64,000 nucleotides of DNA, taken from positions 62,001-126,000 of the forward strand of contig CAZICZ010000002.1 in assembly GCA_964538025.1 (NCBI GenBank), written 5' to 3'. The notes under the pieces were generated by a model. The model saw only the letters and a list, made by a program, of their open reading frames with translations. It ran no database searches and was not told the DNA's origin. This document shows positions 8,246-16,343 of this stretch, piece by piece. A program made the position numbers and the translations under genes. Source of the DNA: UBA5078 sp964538025 (GTDB lineage: Bacteria; Pseudomonadota; Gammaproteobacteria; Pseudomonadales; Pseudohongiellaceae). Positions within the stretch are counted from its first letter, which is position 1. Each line of letters starts with the position of its first letter.

Positions 8246-9589
8246 AGGTGTTCGGAGAGTGACGAATTCTTCCGCGGTGCTGGGATGGATGCCCAGAGTC
8301 GCGTCGAAATCGGCTTTGGTAGCGCCAGCATTCATCGCAATGGCGAGCCCCTGAATGATCTCGGCGGCATTTTCTCCCATCATGTGGGCTCCCAGAACCT
8401 TGCTGGACGCGTTGTCCACGATCAGTTTGATGAAGACCTTTTCATCGCGCTGACTCAGGGTGTGTCGCAAGGGCGTGAAGCGGCTGCGAAAGACGGAAAT
8501 GGCGTTGCCTTGCTCGCGAGCGGTATGTTCATCGAGCCCCACACATGCCAACTCGGGCTGACTAAAGACTGCCGTCGGGATGTTGTGGTAATGCATTGCG
8601 CGCCCCCCGCTTCCAAACAACTGGTGGGCCAGACGTTGTCCTTCCGCGAGGGCCACTGGGGTAAGCGCGACCCGGTCGATAACATCGCCAACCGCGTGAA
8701 TGGAAGGAACGGAGCTCGTGAAATTCTCATCGACAATCACCGCGCCGTTTTTCGCCAGTGCAACGCCGGCCTCCTCAAGCCCGAGCTTGGCAGTATTGGG
8801 AAGGCGTCCGGTCGCGAACATTACTTTATCGACGAGGCATGAATCCCCGTCGGCAAAATGAACGCGATACTGGGATGCTTCCGGAGTGACAGACAGAACC
8901 TGAGAATGCAGATGCACATCGACCGACTGACGCAGGTGGTGAGTATAATTTTCCACCAGATCATGATCGAACCCTCTTAACAAATGGGCGCCGCGGTAAC
9001 TCAGACGGGTCTTGACCCCAAGGGCGGCGAAAATGCCTGCAAATTCCACAGCGATGTAGCCCCCGCCCACGATCAGGATCGAGCGGGGTAACTGCGGTAG
9101 AGAGAATGCCTCGTTCGATGTGATGACATGCTGGCTTCCCGGAAAGTGAGGAACAAATGGCCACCCCCCTGTCGCGATCAGAATGTGCTTGGCCGTCACG
9201 GTTCTGCTCTGCAGCACGAGCTCATGAGGTCCCGCGACGCGAGCCCGCTCATGAAAGACCTCGACGCCCGCTTTTGACATCAAGGATTCATAGATGCCAT
9301 TGAGACGCGCAATTTCCTTGTCCTTTTGCTGGACAAGCGTTGGCCAGTCAATCTTCGGGGCGGCGGCATGTGACCAACCATACCCTTGTGAGTCCGCGAA
9401 ATCTTTCGCGTAATGCGAGGCATAGCTGAATAGCTTTTTGGGAATGCACCCGACGTTTACACAGGTGCCACCCATAAACCGTTCTTCGGCCATGCCGACT
9501 TTAGCGCCAAGGCCTGCCGCAATGCGCCCCGCTCTGACGCCGCCCGAGCCGCCGCCAATGACAAAAAAATCATAATCGTATGTGGTCAC
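8240..9589 (-). CDS. gor: Glutathione-disulfide reductase
   Basis: A cytoplasmic FAD-dependent enzyme that regenerates reduced glutathione from GSSG using NADPH. The N-terminal FAD Rossmann motif is GGGSGG (residues 12-17). The redox disulfide is in GGTCVNVGC (Cys43 and Cys48). The second Rossmann motif (VGGGYIAVEFAG) is followed by a basic residue region expected for NADPH preference. The C-terminal HPSTAEE motif supplies the catalytic His/Glu dyad. At 449 residues it has the E. coli Gor length. It is convergent with copA and shares 6 bp of 3' end. Glutathione binds Cu(I), so pairing with copA makes physiological sense, though co-regulation is not shown. Confidence 0.95.
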   Translation of the reverse strand: MTTYDYDFFVIGGGSGGVRAGRIAAGLGAKVGMAEERFMGGTCVNVGCIPKKLFSYASHYAKDFADSQGYGWSHAAAPKIDWPTLVQQKDKEIARLNGIYESLMSKAGVEVFHERARVAGPHELVLQSRTVTAKHILIATGGWPFVPHFPGSQHVITSNEAFSLPQLPRSILIVGGGYIAVEFAGIFAALGVKTRLSYRGAHLLRGFDHDLVENYTHHLRQSVDVHLHSQVLSVTPEASQYRVHFADGDSCLVDKVMFATGRLPNTAKLGLEEAGVALAKNGAVIVDENFTSSVPSIHAVGDVIDRVALTPVALAEGQRLAHQLFGSGGRAMHYHNIPTAVFSQPELACVGLDEHTAREQGNAISVFRSRFTPLRHTLSQRDEKVFIKLIVDNASSKVLGAHMMGENAAEIIQGLAIAMNAGATKADFDATLGIHPSTAEEFVTLRTPS

Positions 9590-9743
9590 AAGCTGTTTTC
9601 CTAAAAGCCGATGTTGTCTGGAACAGAGTGTTGAGTCGCTATAATGTTACCGTTATGATCACAGATTAAGGGTGAAAATTCAGCAACAAACCCATGACAA
9701 TCCTCTTGGGTTGATGAAACGTCACAAGGTTAAGGAGAACGAT

Positions 9744-10070
9744 ATGACAGAGCAGGAGCTGTCTTTGGCAGGAGATGCCGGACCTGAATTATTCAAAGAG
9801 GAGGCCCTGCCCACCGCAAAGGCCAGCATGAGCAAGTTTGTTGTGCGGCTCCCCCCCGAGATCCTTGAACAATTAAAACGGGTGTCCCGGCACCACAACA
9901 GGAGCATGAATACTGAGATCAATCTCCTGCTGGGGCGCTATCTTGAGCAATTGAATGGCGAAAGTCGGCCCGGCGCAGATGAACATATGAAATTGAACGC
10001 CCAGTTACTTCACAAACTCAGTGGATTGTCGCCGCAGAAAATAGACGCGTTACTTGATTTGCTTGACTAG
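9744..10070 (+). CDS. Arc-type ribbon-helix-helix DNA-binding protein
   Basis: The fold is shown by a strand SKFVVRLPPEI, helix ILEQLKRVSRHHN and helix SMNTEINLLLGRYLEQL, which match the Arc/MetJ ribbon-helix-helix layout. An N-terminal acidic segment and a C-terminal short helical region (LSPQKIDALLDLLD) flank it. The frame could start at 9672, but the ATG at 9744 has a strong AAGGAGA site 5 nt upstream, giving 108 residues. It is likely a dimeric transcription regulator. No toxin gene partner is visible, so an antitoxin role is not supported. The AlkB-like gene follows in the same frame. A TATAAT hexamer at 9640-9645 overlaps an imperfect palindrome and could be an autoregulated promoter. 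Confidence 0.75.
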   Translation: MTEQELSLAGDAGPELFKEEALPTAKASMSKFVVRLPPEILEQLKRVSRHHNRSMNTEINLLLGRYLEQLNGESRPGADEHMKLNAQLLHKLSGLSPQKIDALLDLLD

Positions 10071-10136
10071 GGGAAGCCTACGAAAATTACAGCTCAGAGC
10101 CTCCTTCCTACAGCCCTCTCCCTGTTTGAAAATCAT

Positions 10137-10727
10137 GTGCCGTGTCTTGATCTTCCATTAGAGAATGGCCGCCTAAGCTATTACCCACAATTTTTACTGC
10201 GTGACGAAGCCGATGCCCTCTTGGACTTCAGTCTGCATCAGCTGGCATGGCGCCATGATGATATTGTGATCGCAGGAAGACGTATTCCTATCCCTCGATT
10301 ACAGAATTACTATGGCGATACCGGCACCGAGTACGCCTATTCCCGTATTCCTCTCACTCCCCTGCCCTGGCCAGAACCTTTGCGCCAACTTGCCCAGAGA
10401 CTGGAGACATTGTGTGAGCAGAGGTTCAATGCTGTCCTGGCGAATCTGTATCGGGATGGCAGAGACAGTGTGGACTGGCATAGCGATGATGAAGCAGTGC
10501 TTGGAACGACTCCTGTGATTGCCTCTGTGAGTCTTGGAGCCCCCCGGGAGTTTCAATTGAAGTCCCGTTATCGCCTCCCGACTTCTCGATGTAAATTGAC
10601 GCTTGCGCATGGCAGTCTTCTCGTGATGCATGCTCCTACTCAAGAGTATTGGGTGCATCGATTACCGAAGGCTCCCCGGGAGTCGTTTCCCCGCGTGAAT
10701 TTTACATTTCGACATATTGTGACTTAG
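10137..10727 (+). CDS. AlkB-family Fe(II)/2-oxoglutarate-dependent dioxygenase
   Basis: Predicted oxidative DNA/RNA dealkylation enzyme of the AlkB/ALKBH2-like branch. The iron ligands are His115 and Asp117 (WHSDDE) and His174 (YWVHRLP). The 2-oxoglutarate-binding arginines are in RVNFTFR (Arg186, Arg192). Substrate-loop features PRLQNYYGD and the NLYRDGRDSVDWHSD segment match the family. At 196 residues it is a typical stand-alone domain. The start is the first usable codon, a GTG at 10137, with no clear ribosome-binding site; the frame is open back to the preceding gene's TAG. The FAD oxidoreductase follows after 4 bp, so the two are probably translationally coupled. Confidence 0.9.
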   Translation: MPCLDLPLENGRLSYYPQFLLRDEADALLDFSLHQLAWRHDDIVIAGRRIPIPRLQNYYGDTGTEYAYSRIPLTPLPWPEPLRQLAQRLETLCEQRFNAVLANLYRDGRDSVDWHSDDEAVLGTTPVIASVSLGAPREFQLKSRYRLPTSRCKLTLAHGSLLVMHAPTQEYWVHRLPKAPRESFPRVNFTFRHIVT

Positions 10728-10731
10728 TACT

Positions 10732-11871
10732 GTGGGGACACCCTTGGATTCATTTGATCTGTGCATCATCGGTGCAGGCGTTATCGGCGTAGCCCTGGCA
10801 GAACGCATTTCAGCGCTGCGTCCTGCCAATTTTTCACTTTTGCTGGTCGAAAGAAATGCACGCTGTGGACAGGAAACCAGTGCACGAAACAGTGAAGTCA
10901 TTCATGCCGGAATTTATTACCCACAAGGGTCCTTAAAGGCGCGCCTGTGTGTTGAGGGCAAACAGGCACTTTATGACTACTGTCATCGGTTTGGCATAGC
11001 GCATCGACGGCTTGGCAAATTCATCCTTGCGCAAAAAGGTGAGCAGGAGATTCTTGAGCAGATCATTGCCATGGCACAGTGCAACGGTGTCTCAGACCTT
11101 GTCCGCGTCAGCAAGCGGGAGCTTCAACGAGCAGAACCCTCGATAAGCGGCGAAGAGGCACTTTTCTCTCCCTCCACGGGGATAGTGGATAGCCATGGCC
11201 TGATCGAAAGTCTGCTCCATCAAGCGCAATCGCGGGGTGTAGTCTACGCACCGCGAACACAGGTGGTGAAAATTGAAGCACAGGCACAGGGGTTCGCTCT
11301 GACAGCCTTATGTGGTCAGGAGCGAGAGGAATATCGGTTTCAATGCGCTCGTGTCATCAATGCTGCCGGGCTCTGGGCGCGTGATGTGGCCGCTGCGATT
11401 GATCAGATGCCTCTGGCGAAGCTTCCCCAACTCGGTCTCTTGAAAGGAAATTATTTTCGCCTGAATGCGCGTGCCCCTTTCCGACATTTGATTTACCCCG
11501 TGCCTGATCCACTGCGACGAAATCTTGGCATTCATGCCACGCTGGATCTGGGGGGAAATGTTCGGTTTGGTCCTGATGTCGAGGCAATCAGTGAAATTGA
11601 TTACTCCGTAAACCCAGAGCGAAAGGAGGCGTTTGTGCGGGCCATTGCGCCTTATTTCCCCTCGGTGAACGAGGCACAACTAGTCCCCGACTATGCAGGA
11701 ATTCGTCCCCGCCTGCTCTCCGAGAGTGGGCAGCCGCTGGATTTTGTCATTCAGGATGCAGGGGAGCATGGGCTATCGGGATTGATTAATTTGTTTGGTA
11801 TCGAATCCCCCGGCCTGACTGCCAGTCTTGCCTTGGCCGGAGAGCTCGCCCTTCACCCCGAGATGCGTTGA
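10732..11871 (+). CDS. FAD-dependent oxidoreductase of the L-2-hydroxyglutarate dehydrogenase (LhgO) type
   Basis: A 379-residue DAO-superfamily flavoprotein. The N-terminal Rossmann motif IIGAGVIGVALAE binds FAD, followed by the SARNSEVIHAG segment (here TSARNSE), LKARLC, and a C-terminal IRPRL and IESPGLTASLALAG, all matching the LhgO/YgaF-like family. E. coli LhgO oxidises L-2-hydroxyglutarate to 2-oxoglutarate, passing electrons to the membrane quinone pool. Whether this homologue uses the same substrate is inferred. It starts with GTG 4 bp after the AlkB-like gene. A source of 2-oxoglutarate next to a 2-oxoglutarate-using dioxygenase is notable. It converges on the DUF411 gene with a 10-bp gap. 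Confidence 0.8.
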   Translation: MGTPLDSFDLCIIGAGVIGVALAERISALRPANFSLLLVERNARCGQETSARNSEVIHAGIYYPQGSLKARLCVEGKQALYDYCHRFGIAHRRLGKFILAQKGEQEILEQIIAMAQCNGVSDLVRVSKRELQRAEPSISGEEALFSPSTGIVDSHGLIESLLHQAQSRGVVYAPRTQVVKIEAQAQGFALTALCGQEREEYRFQCARVINAAGLWARDVAAAIDQMPLAKLPQLGLLKGNYFRLNARAPFRHLIYPVPDPLRRNLGIHATLDLGGNVRFGPDVEAISEIDYSVNPERKEAFVRAIAPYFPSVNEAQLVPDYAGIRPRLLSESGQPLDFVIQDAGEHGLSGLINLFGIESPGLTASLALAGELALHPEMR

Positions 11872-11881
11872 TGCGCGTGTC

Positions 11882-12415
11882 TCAGTACTGTTCTTCTTTG
11901 CTGCTGATGTGTGCGTATACCTCAGCACTGCCATCGGTTTTCAGTACCAACACATCATATGGATGGAACTGATCCCCTACTTCCATGCCTGGGCTACCCA
12001 AGGGCATCCCGGGTACCGCGAGACCCACAGCATCATTGGGCATTTCCTCTAGAAAACGTCGAATGAGACCCGCAGGAATATGCCCTTCGAACACGTATCC
12101 CTCGGCAGAGACCGCGGTATGGCAAGACTGATATTGGGGAGCGACACCTCTTCTCAGTTTTTCGGCAGCGAGATTCTCTGGATGACTGATCTGCGCGGTA
12201 AATCCCCGCTCACGAATATGGGAAACCCATCCCTCGCAGCATCCGCACGAGGGGTCTTTTAATACTTCCAGAACCGGTGTCGCCTCATTTTGGGCAATTG
12301 CTGTCGATTGCGCTGTGTCCTGCTGGCAGCTGGTCAGAGCAAGCCCCAAGACGAAAGCAACCAAAAAATGGAAACAGCTTTTCAATGAGAGCGAACTGAA
12401 CGTGTTGGTTTTCAT
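11882..12415 (-). CDS. DUF411 putative metal-binding lipoprotein
   Basis: The N-terminus has a lipoprotein signal peptide ending in LALTSC, so the mature protein should be lipidated at Cys. The DUF411 domain begins with LKDPSCGCCEGW, whose CGCC is the likely metal site, and continues with SCHTAVSAEGYVFEGHIPA and VGLAVPGMPLGSPGME, the signature segments of the family. DUF411 proteins often lie in copper or silver resistance loci; the exact function is unproven. A GTG at 12427 could extend the frame by four codons, but the ATG at 12415 gives a better signal peptide. It lies just after pilZ on the same strand and converges on the LhgO-like gene. Confidence 0.85.
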   Translation of the reverse strand: MKTNTFSSLSLKSCFHFLVAFVLGLALTSCQQDTAQSTAIAQNEATPVLEVLKDPSCGCCEGWVSHIRERGFTAQISHPENLAAEKLRRGVAPQYQSCHTAVSAEGYVFEGHIPAGLIRRFLEEMPNDAVGLAVPGMPLGSPGMEVGDQFHPYDVLVLKTDGSAEVYAHISSKEEQY

Positions 12416-12423
12416 TATGGTTC

Positions 12424-12786
12424 TCACATGGTGTTTGTGGGTTTGTCAGAGAGCAGATGCCCTGCCAACAGAGTTTCAATCTTCTGGCGGACATGCCCTT
12501 TGGGGTCTTTGAAGTGCACTCCAATACCGGCAGCACGATTGCCTTGCGCTTTTTCAGGGGTAATCCACACCACTGTGCCAGCGACGGGAATGCGTTCACC
12601 TTCTTCGAGCAGTTTCAGGAGCATAAAAACATCATTGCCGATCTGGTAGCTGCGAGTGGTCGGCACAAACAGGCCGCCGCATTTCAAGAAGGGCATGTAG
12701 GCAGCATATAACACCGCTTTGTCCTTGATCGACAACGACAGGATTCCGTGTCTGGCGGCGGCTTGTGGTGTCTCTGCAACTTCCAT
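12424..12786 (-). CDS. pilZ: PilZ-domain protein of type IV pilus assembly
   Basis: A 120-residue single-domain protein. SLSIKDKAVLYAAYMPFLKCGGLFV, then GNDVFMLLKLLEE and IPVAGTVVWITPE match the original PilZ of Pseudomonas and Xanthomonas, which is needed for type IV pilus biogenesis. Like that PilZ, it lacks the RxxxR motif used for cyclic-di-GMP binding. In Pseudomonas this gene sits directly after tmk-holB, as here, with a 9-bp gap after holB, so it belongs to the end of that operon. No pilus structural genes are present in the window. Confidence 0.9.
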   Translation of the reverse strand: MEVAETPQAAARHGILSLSIKDKAVLYAAYMPFLKCGGLFVPTTRSYQIGNDVFMLLKLLEEGERIPVAGTVVWITPEKAQGNRAAGIGVHFKDPKGHVRQKIETLLAGHLLSDKPTNTM

Positions 12787-12795
12787 AGAGAATAA

Positions 12796-13821
12796 TTACG
12801 TCCGTACTGCGTTGAGGGCCTGCAGCTGGAGGAGCAGGTCTTCCAGCATCAATTGAAGATTGGGGTTGGACACACTGGCAAGTTGTGTTCGCGCTTCGAT
12901 GACCTGTTCATAGAGCGCCAACAGGACTCGCGGTGCTGGGCCTTGATCTCGATGATTGGCTACCAACACTGCCTCAGCCTGTTGCAAGGCGCTTCCTTTG
13001 AGATAAAGATGATTTCCAGACACCCGGTATTTCGCCAGAGAACTGAGCCAATAGGCCAAAGTATCCAACAATTCTACTGCGTGCGTCTTATAGTACCTCG
13101 CGGCGACTTTTGACACGATTTCTTTGCGCGACAAAATCATTAACAGCGCGTCGTTGAGCTGCACGGCTTCACTGTCCTCACCTTGCTGAAGCAGAGCGAG
13201 AGCGGCATAGGGACGTCCCTGTGCAAAGTCTAGGGCAAAGCCCAGTTCTTCGCGCGGTACTTCCGCCAATTGTGATTGCAGCCATGTCAGGGCCTGGTTC
13301 TGCGGAGGCGAAGGTAATTTCAGCCTAAGGCAACGACTGGAAATCGTTGCCAAGACGGACTTGGGTCGATCGCTCAGAATTAAAAAGAGCACATTTTCCG
13401 GAGGTTCCTCGAGGCTCTTCAGCAAGGCATTTGCACTGCTCGCATTCAGATTTTCCGCGGTATCAAGGATGACAATGCGCCTTCCAAATGCATGAGAGCT
13501 GGTTTCAATGTATTTCTTGAGATCGCGGACCTGCTCCACTCGGATGACTTTTGATTTTTCCACAGGTGTGATGATCAGGAGGTCGGGATGATTGCCACCC
13601 GCGTTCCATTGGCACGCTGAACACGTGCCACAGGCAACTCCCTGCAGAGGACTGCGACACAGCAGTCGGTGTGCCAGCATGGTGGCAAAGTGCCGTTTTC
13701 CTGTATCAGGTGGCGCGCACAGCAGATAGGCGTGGTGCAGCTGATTGCTGTCGATTTGACTCGCGAGGGCGTCCCAGGCGTCCTGATGCCAGGGCAGAGT
13801 TTGGGAAACCAGTGCGCTCAC
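12796..13821 (-). CDS. holB: DNA polymerase III delta' subunit
   Basis: A 341-residue component of the clamp-loader complex. The N-terminal AAA+ domain has a degenerate P-loop (PDTGKRHFA), consistent with delta' not hydrolysing ATP. The zinc-binding module is CRSPLQGVACGTCSAC. The sensor region includes NALLKSLEEPP and the SRC motif (TISSRCLRL). It overlaps the end of tmk by 4 bp, which indicates translational coupling in the pabC-mltG-tmk-holB-pilZ operon. Confidence 0.95.
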   Translation of the reverse strand: MSALVSQTLPWHQDAWDALASQIDSNQLHHAYLLCAPPDTGKRHFATMLAHRLLCRSPLQGVACGTCSACQWNAGGNHPDLLIITPVEKSKVIRVEQVRDLKKYIETSSHAFGRRIVILDTAENLNASSANALLKSLEEPPENVLFLILSDRPKSVLATISSRCLRLKLPSPPQNQALTWLQSQLAEVPREELGFALDFAQGRPYAALALLQQGEDSEAVQLNDALLMILSRKEIVSKVAARYYKTHAVELLDTLAYWLSSLAKYRVSGNHLYLKGSALQQAEAVLVANHRDQGPAPRVLLALYEQVIEARTQLASVSNPNLQLMLEDLLLQLQALNAVRT

Positions 13822-14435
13822 AGGAGGGTCTCCAGATGGCGCAAAAGGCTTGCTTGAACATCTTCCAACGCCTGACCGGCATCAATCACAACGCAGCGCT
13901 GTGCGTCCTGCTGTGCCCTTTCGAGGTAGGTGTGACGGACGCGTTCAAAAAATTCCACTTTCTCTTGTTCGAAACGGTCAAGGCTTGCGCGTTTGCTGGC
14001 ACGTTCGAGACCGACGGCTGGAGCAAGATCCAGCAGATAGGTGAGATCAGGGCGCAAGAGGCCTTGAACCAAGGTTTCCAATTCGGAGATTGCGGCTTTA
14101 CTGAGTCCCCTGCCACCTCCCTGATAGGCATAGGTGGCATCTGTGAAGCGGTCGCAAACAACCCATTTGCCCGCTTCCAGGGCAGGGACGATGACGCGGG
14201 CGAGGTGCTGTGCGCGAGCAGCGAAGATCAGCAACAGCTCTGTCATTTCCGCCATGGGCTCTTCGCGTGTTTCGAGCAGCACTCCCCGGATCGTTTCCGC
14301 TAAGGGCGTGCCGCCGGGCTCACGTGTGAGAACAAACGGAATACCGGCTTGTTCCAACCGCCGGGTAATGAGCTGGATATTGGTCGACTTCCCGACCCCT
14401 TCCCCGCCCTCTATGGTGATGAATTTTCCTTTCAT
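13818..14435 (-). CDS. tmk: Thymidylate kinase
   Basis: Phosphorylates dTMP to dTDP with ATP in the dTTP pathway. The P-loop is GGEGVGKST (residues 10-18), the substrate-binding DRF motif appears as VVCDRFTDATYAYQGGGRG, and the lid segment is rich in basic residues near KRASLDRFEQE. The start at the ATG ending at 14435 gives 205 residues, the normal length; an upstream ATG would add an odd hydrophobic stub. mltG ends 34 bp upstream, and holB overlaps the end by 4 bp. Confidence 0.96.
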   Translation of the reverse strand: MKGKFITIEGGEGVGKSTNIQLITRRLEQAGIPFVLTREPGGTPLAETIRGVLLETREEPMAEMTELLLIFAARAQHLARVIVPALEAGKWVVCDRFTDATYAYQGGGRGLSKAAISELETLVQGLLRPDLTYLLDLAPAVGLERASKRASLDRFEQEKVEFFERVRHTYLERAQQDAQRCVVIDAGQALEDVQASLLRHLETLL

Positions 14436-14469
14436 ATTGTGTCCGACGCATACCACAGTGATGCGTGCA

Positions 14470-15477
14470 TTATCGGGTCTGTTGGTAGCGTCTTACTGCC
14501 GCGTTGTGTTCGTCCAAGCTGACTGAAAAATAGTGGCCGCCATCGCCAGTCGCCACGAAGTACAGCACGTCCTCCTCTGCAGGATGCAGGCTGGCATGAA
14601 TGGCGTCGCGCCCCGCCATGGCGATGGGGCTTGGAGGCAGTCCATTGATCCGGTAGGTGTTGTAAGGGGTACTGGTTTCCAGATCGACGCGACGTAAATT
14701 GCCATCGAAGCTTTCCCCCATCCCGTATATGACGGTTGGGTCGGATTGCAGTCGCATGCCGCGCTGTAATCTTCGCACAAAGACTCCTGCAATTCGCTCT
14801 CGTTCGCTGACCAGACCGGATTCCTTTTCAATAATCGAGGCGAGAATCAAGGCTTCGTAAGGGGACTGCAGGGGCAAATTATCCGCCCGACTCTCCCATT
14901 CTTGATCAAGGACCTGCGCAAGACGGCGCTGCGCACGGCGAAGGATATCAAGATCGCTTGTCCCTGCCGTGTAAAAGTACGTATCGGGAAACAGCAGCCC
15001 TTCCAATGTCTCATAGGGGCTTTCCAAAGCCTCCAGAATGGTAGCGTCGTCCGCTGACGCCAGAAGGTTCTCCACCTTGGGACTCGTCCACAGGGTATTC
15101 AGTGCCTCTCTTACGGTCGTGCCTTCAATGAAGGTGACAGGGTATTGAATCGCCTGTCCGCTGATGAGGTGACCCAATGCGCTTTGGGGAGTCATTCCTG
15201 GCGAGATAGCAAACTCCCCACGCCGAATTGCACGATCAAGGCCTTGTTGCTGTGCCCAAAGCGCCAGAAGTCGTGGATGTGCCAATCCGGCTTGCTGCGC
15301 CAACAAGGCGTTCACCTGCCGCAGCGACATACCGGCTCGAATGTCGATAATGACGGGAGCAGTGATAGGGAGAGGGCGATGAAGATAGGAGCGCCAGTAG
15401 GCAAAGCCGCCCCCTGCTATGATCAAAAGGCACAGCAGCAGAGCCACTACGACGGAAGTAAGCCTCGTGCGCTTCAT
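14470..15477 (-). CDS. mltG: Endolytic murein transglycosylase MltG
   Basis: Inner-membrane enzyme that cleaves nascent peptidoglycan glycan strands and so terminates their growth. A single N-terminal membrane segment (LLLCLLIIAGGGFAYW) is followed by a LysM-like region (ISPGMTPQSALGHL) and the YceG catalytic domain with ILASIIEKESG, whose Glu is the catalytic residue of the family, and the downstream SDPTVIYGMG segment. The ATG at 15477 overlaps the pabC stop as ATGA, so coupled translation is likely; an ATG nine bases earlier is also possible. It is in the same operon as tmk, as in Pseudomonas. Confidence 0.95.
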   Translation of the reverse strand: MKRTRLTSVVVALLLCLLIIAGGGFAYWRSYLHRPLPITAPVIIDIRAGMSLRQVNALLAQQAGLAHPRLLALWAQQQGLDRAIRRGEFAISPGMTPQSALGHLISGQAIQYPVTFIEGTTVREALNTLWTSPKVENLLASADDATILEALESPYETLEGLLFPDTYFYTAGTSDLDILRRAQRRLAQVLDQEWESRADNLPLQSPYEALILASIIEKESGLVSERERIAGVFVRRLQRGMRLQSDPTVIYGMGESFDGNLRRVDLETSTPYNTYRINGLPPSPIAMAGRDAIHASLHPAEEDVLYFVATGDGGHYFSVSLDEHNAAVRRYQQTR

Positions 15478-16298
15478 GTTCCCCATCCGTCCCAGAGAGC
15501 TTGAAGATCACGAACTTCGGTAGGGATCGGATAGTCCAACGTGCTCTCACTGGTGAGAAGGACATTCACTGGCCAAATACCAATCACACTGTTGCAGACG
15601 AACAGTGCCTCTGCATGTTCTAGGTCAGCTACCTTTAGGGGCGCAATTTCTATCGGCACATTCACGTGTGCAAAGCCGTGCTCGAGCAGAAATCGACGCA
15701 TGACGCCTGCAACTCCGCAATGTTCGAGGCTGGGCGTGCTCCAGTGGCCTAACCGCTTGATAAACAGATTGCTCTTGATTCCCTCAATCACTCTGTCCTT
15801 TGAGTCACACATCAGACCTTCTTGGACATGCGGATCTAGTTCAGCACTGGCCATGACCTGATCGAGCCTGTTCAGATGCTTGAGACCAGCCAGCACGGAA
15901 TTTTCAGAGAGAGGATGTCGACAGAGCTTGGCGTAAATACCTTGCTCTGCATGAAGACGAAGATCGGGGGGAATGCCATGCCATTGCACAATCCGAGAGG
16001 GCTGCGGAGAGGCGGGAGGTGTGTAGCCCCTTCCCCCGGAACCTCGGGTAATGATGATCTTCAGAACCCCATGTGAGTCTTTCGCGTGGACAATAGCCTG
16101 GTGAATCTCCTTTTCCAGTGGTGCAAGGTCCAGCGGGAGACGTAGTCGATGACACGCGTCGACGAGGCGTTCAAGGTGAAAATTGAGCAACAATGGGACG
16201 CGGTGCCGAACGAGAAGGGTTTCGAAGACGCCATCGCCATAATGGATAGCGCGATCGCTGAGAGGAAGGGAATCCTGATAGTGCCCGTTAACGAGCAT
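15474..16298 (-). CDS. pabC: Aminodeoxychorismate lyase
   Basis: PLP-dependent fold-type IV enzyme that releases pyruvate from 4-amino-4-deoxychorismate to give p-aminobenzoate for folate synthesis. The N-terminus SDRAIHYGDGVFETLLV is diagnostic, the PLP lysine lies in AGLKHLNRLDQV, and the SNLFI segment with GVAGVMRR is conserved. Length is 274 residues, as usual. It sits 45 bp after fabF and overlaps mltG by 4 bp, a fabF-pabC-mltG order widespread in Gammaproteobacteria. Confidence 0.93.
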   Translation of the reverse strand: MLVNGHYQDSLPLSDRAIHYGDGVFETLLVRHRVPLLLNFHLERLVDACHRLRLPLDLAPLEKEIHQAIVHAKDSHGVLKIIITRGSGGRGYTPPASPQPSRIVQWHGIPPDLRLHAEQGIYAKLCRHPLSENSVLAGLKHLNRLDQVMASAELDPHVQEGLMCDSKDRVIEGIKSNLFIKRLGHWSTPSLEHCGVAGVMRRFLLEHGFAHVNVPIEIAPLKVADLEHAEALFVCNSVIGIWPVNVLLTSESTLDYPIPTEVRDLQALWDGWGT

Positions 16299-16343
16299 GA
16301 CATCTCCCTGAGCGTGACATTCGTAAGGGGTAAACCCAGCGCG

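Noticed and set aside
9744..10070. Toxin-antitoxin antitoxin role for the RHH protein
   Set aside because: The downstream gene is an AlkB-type enzyme, not a toxin, and no small toxin-like frame is adjacent.
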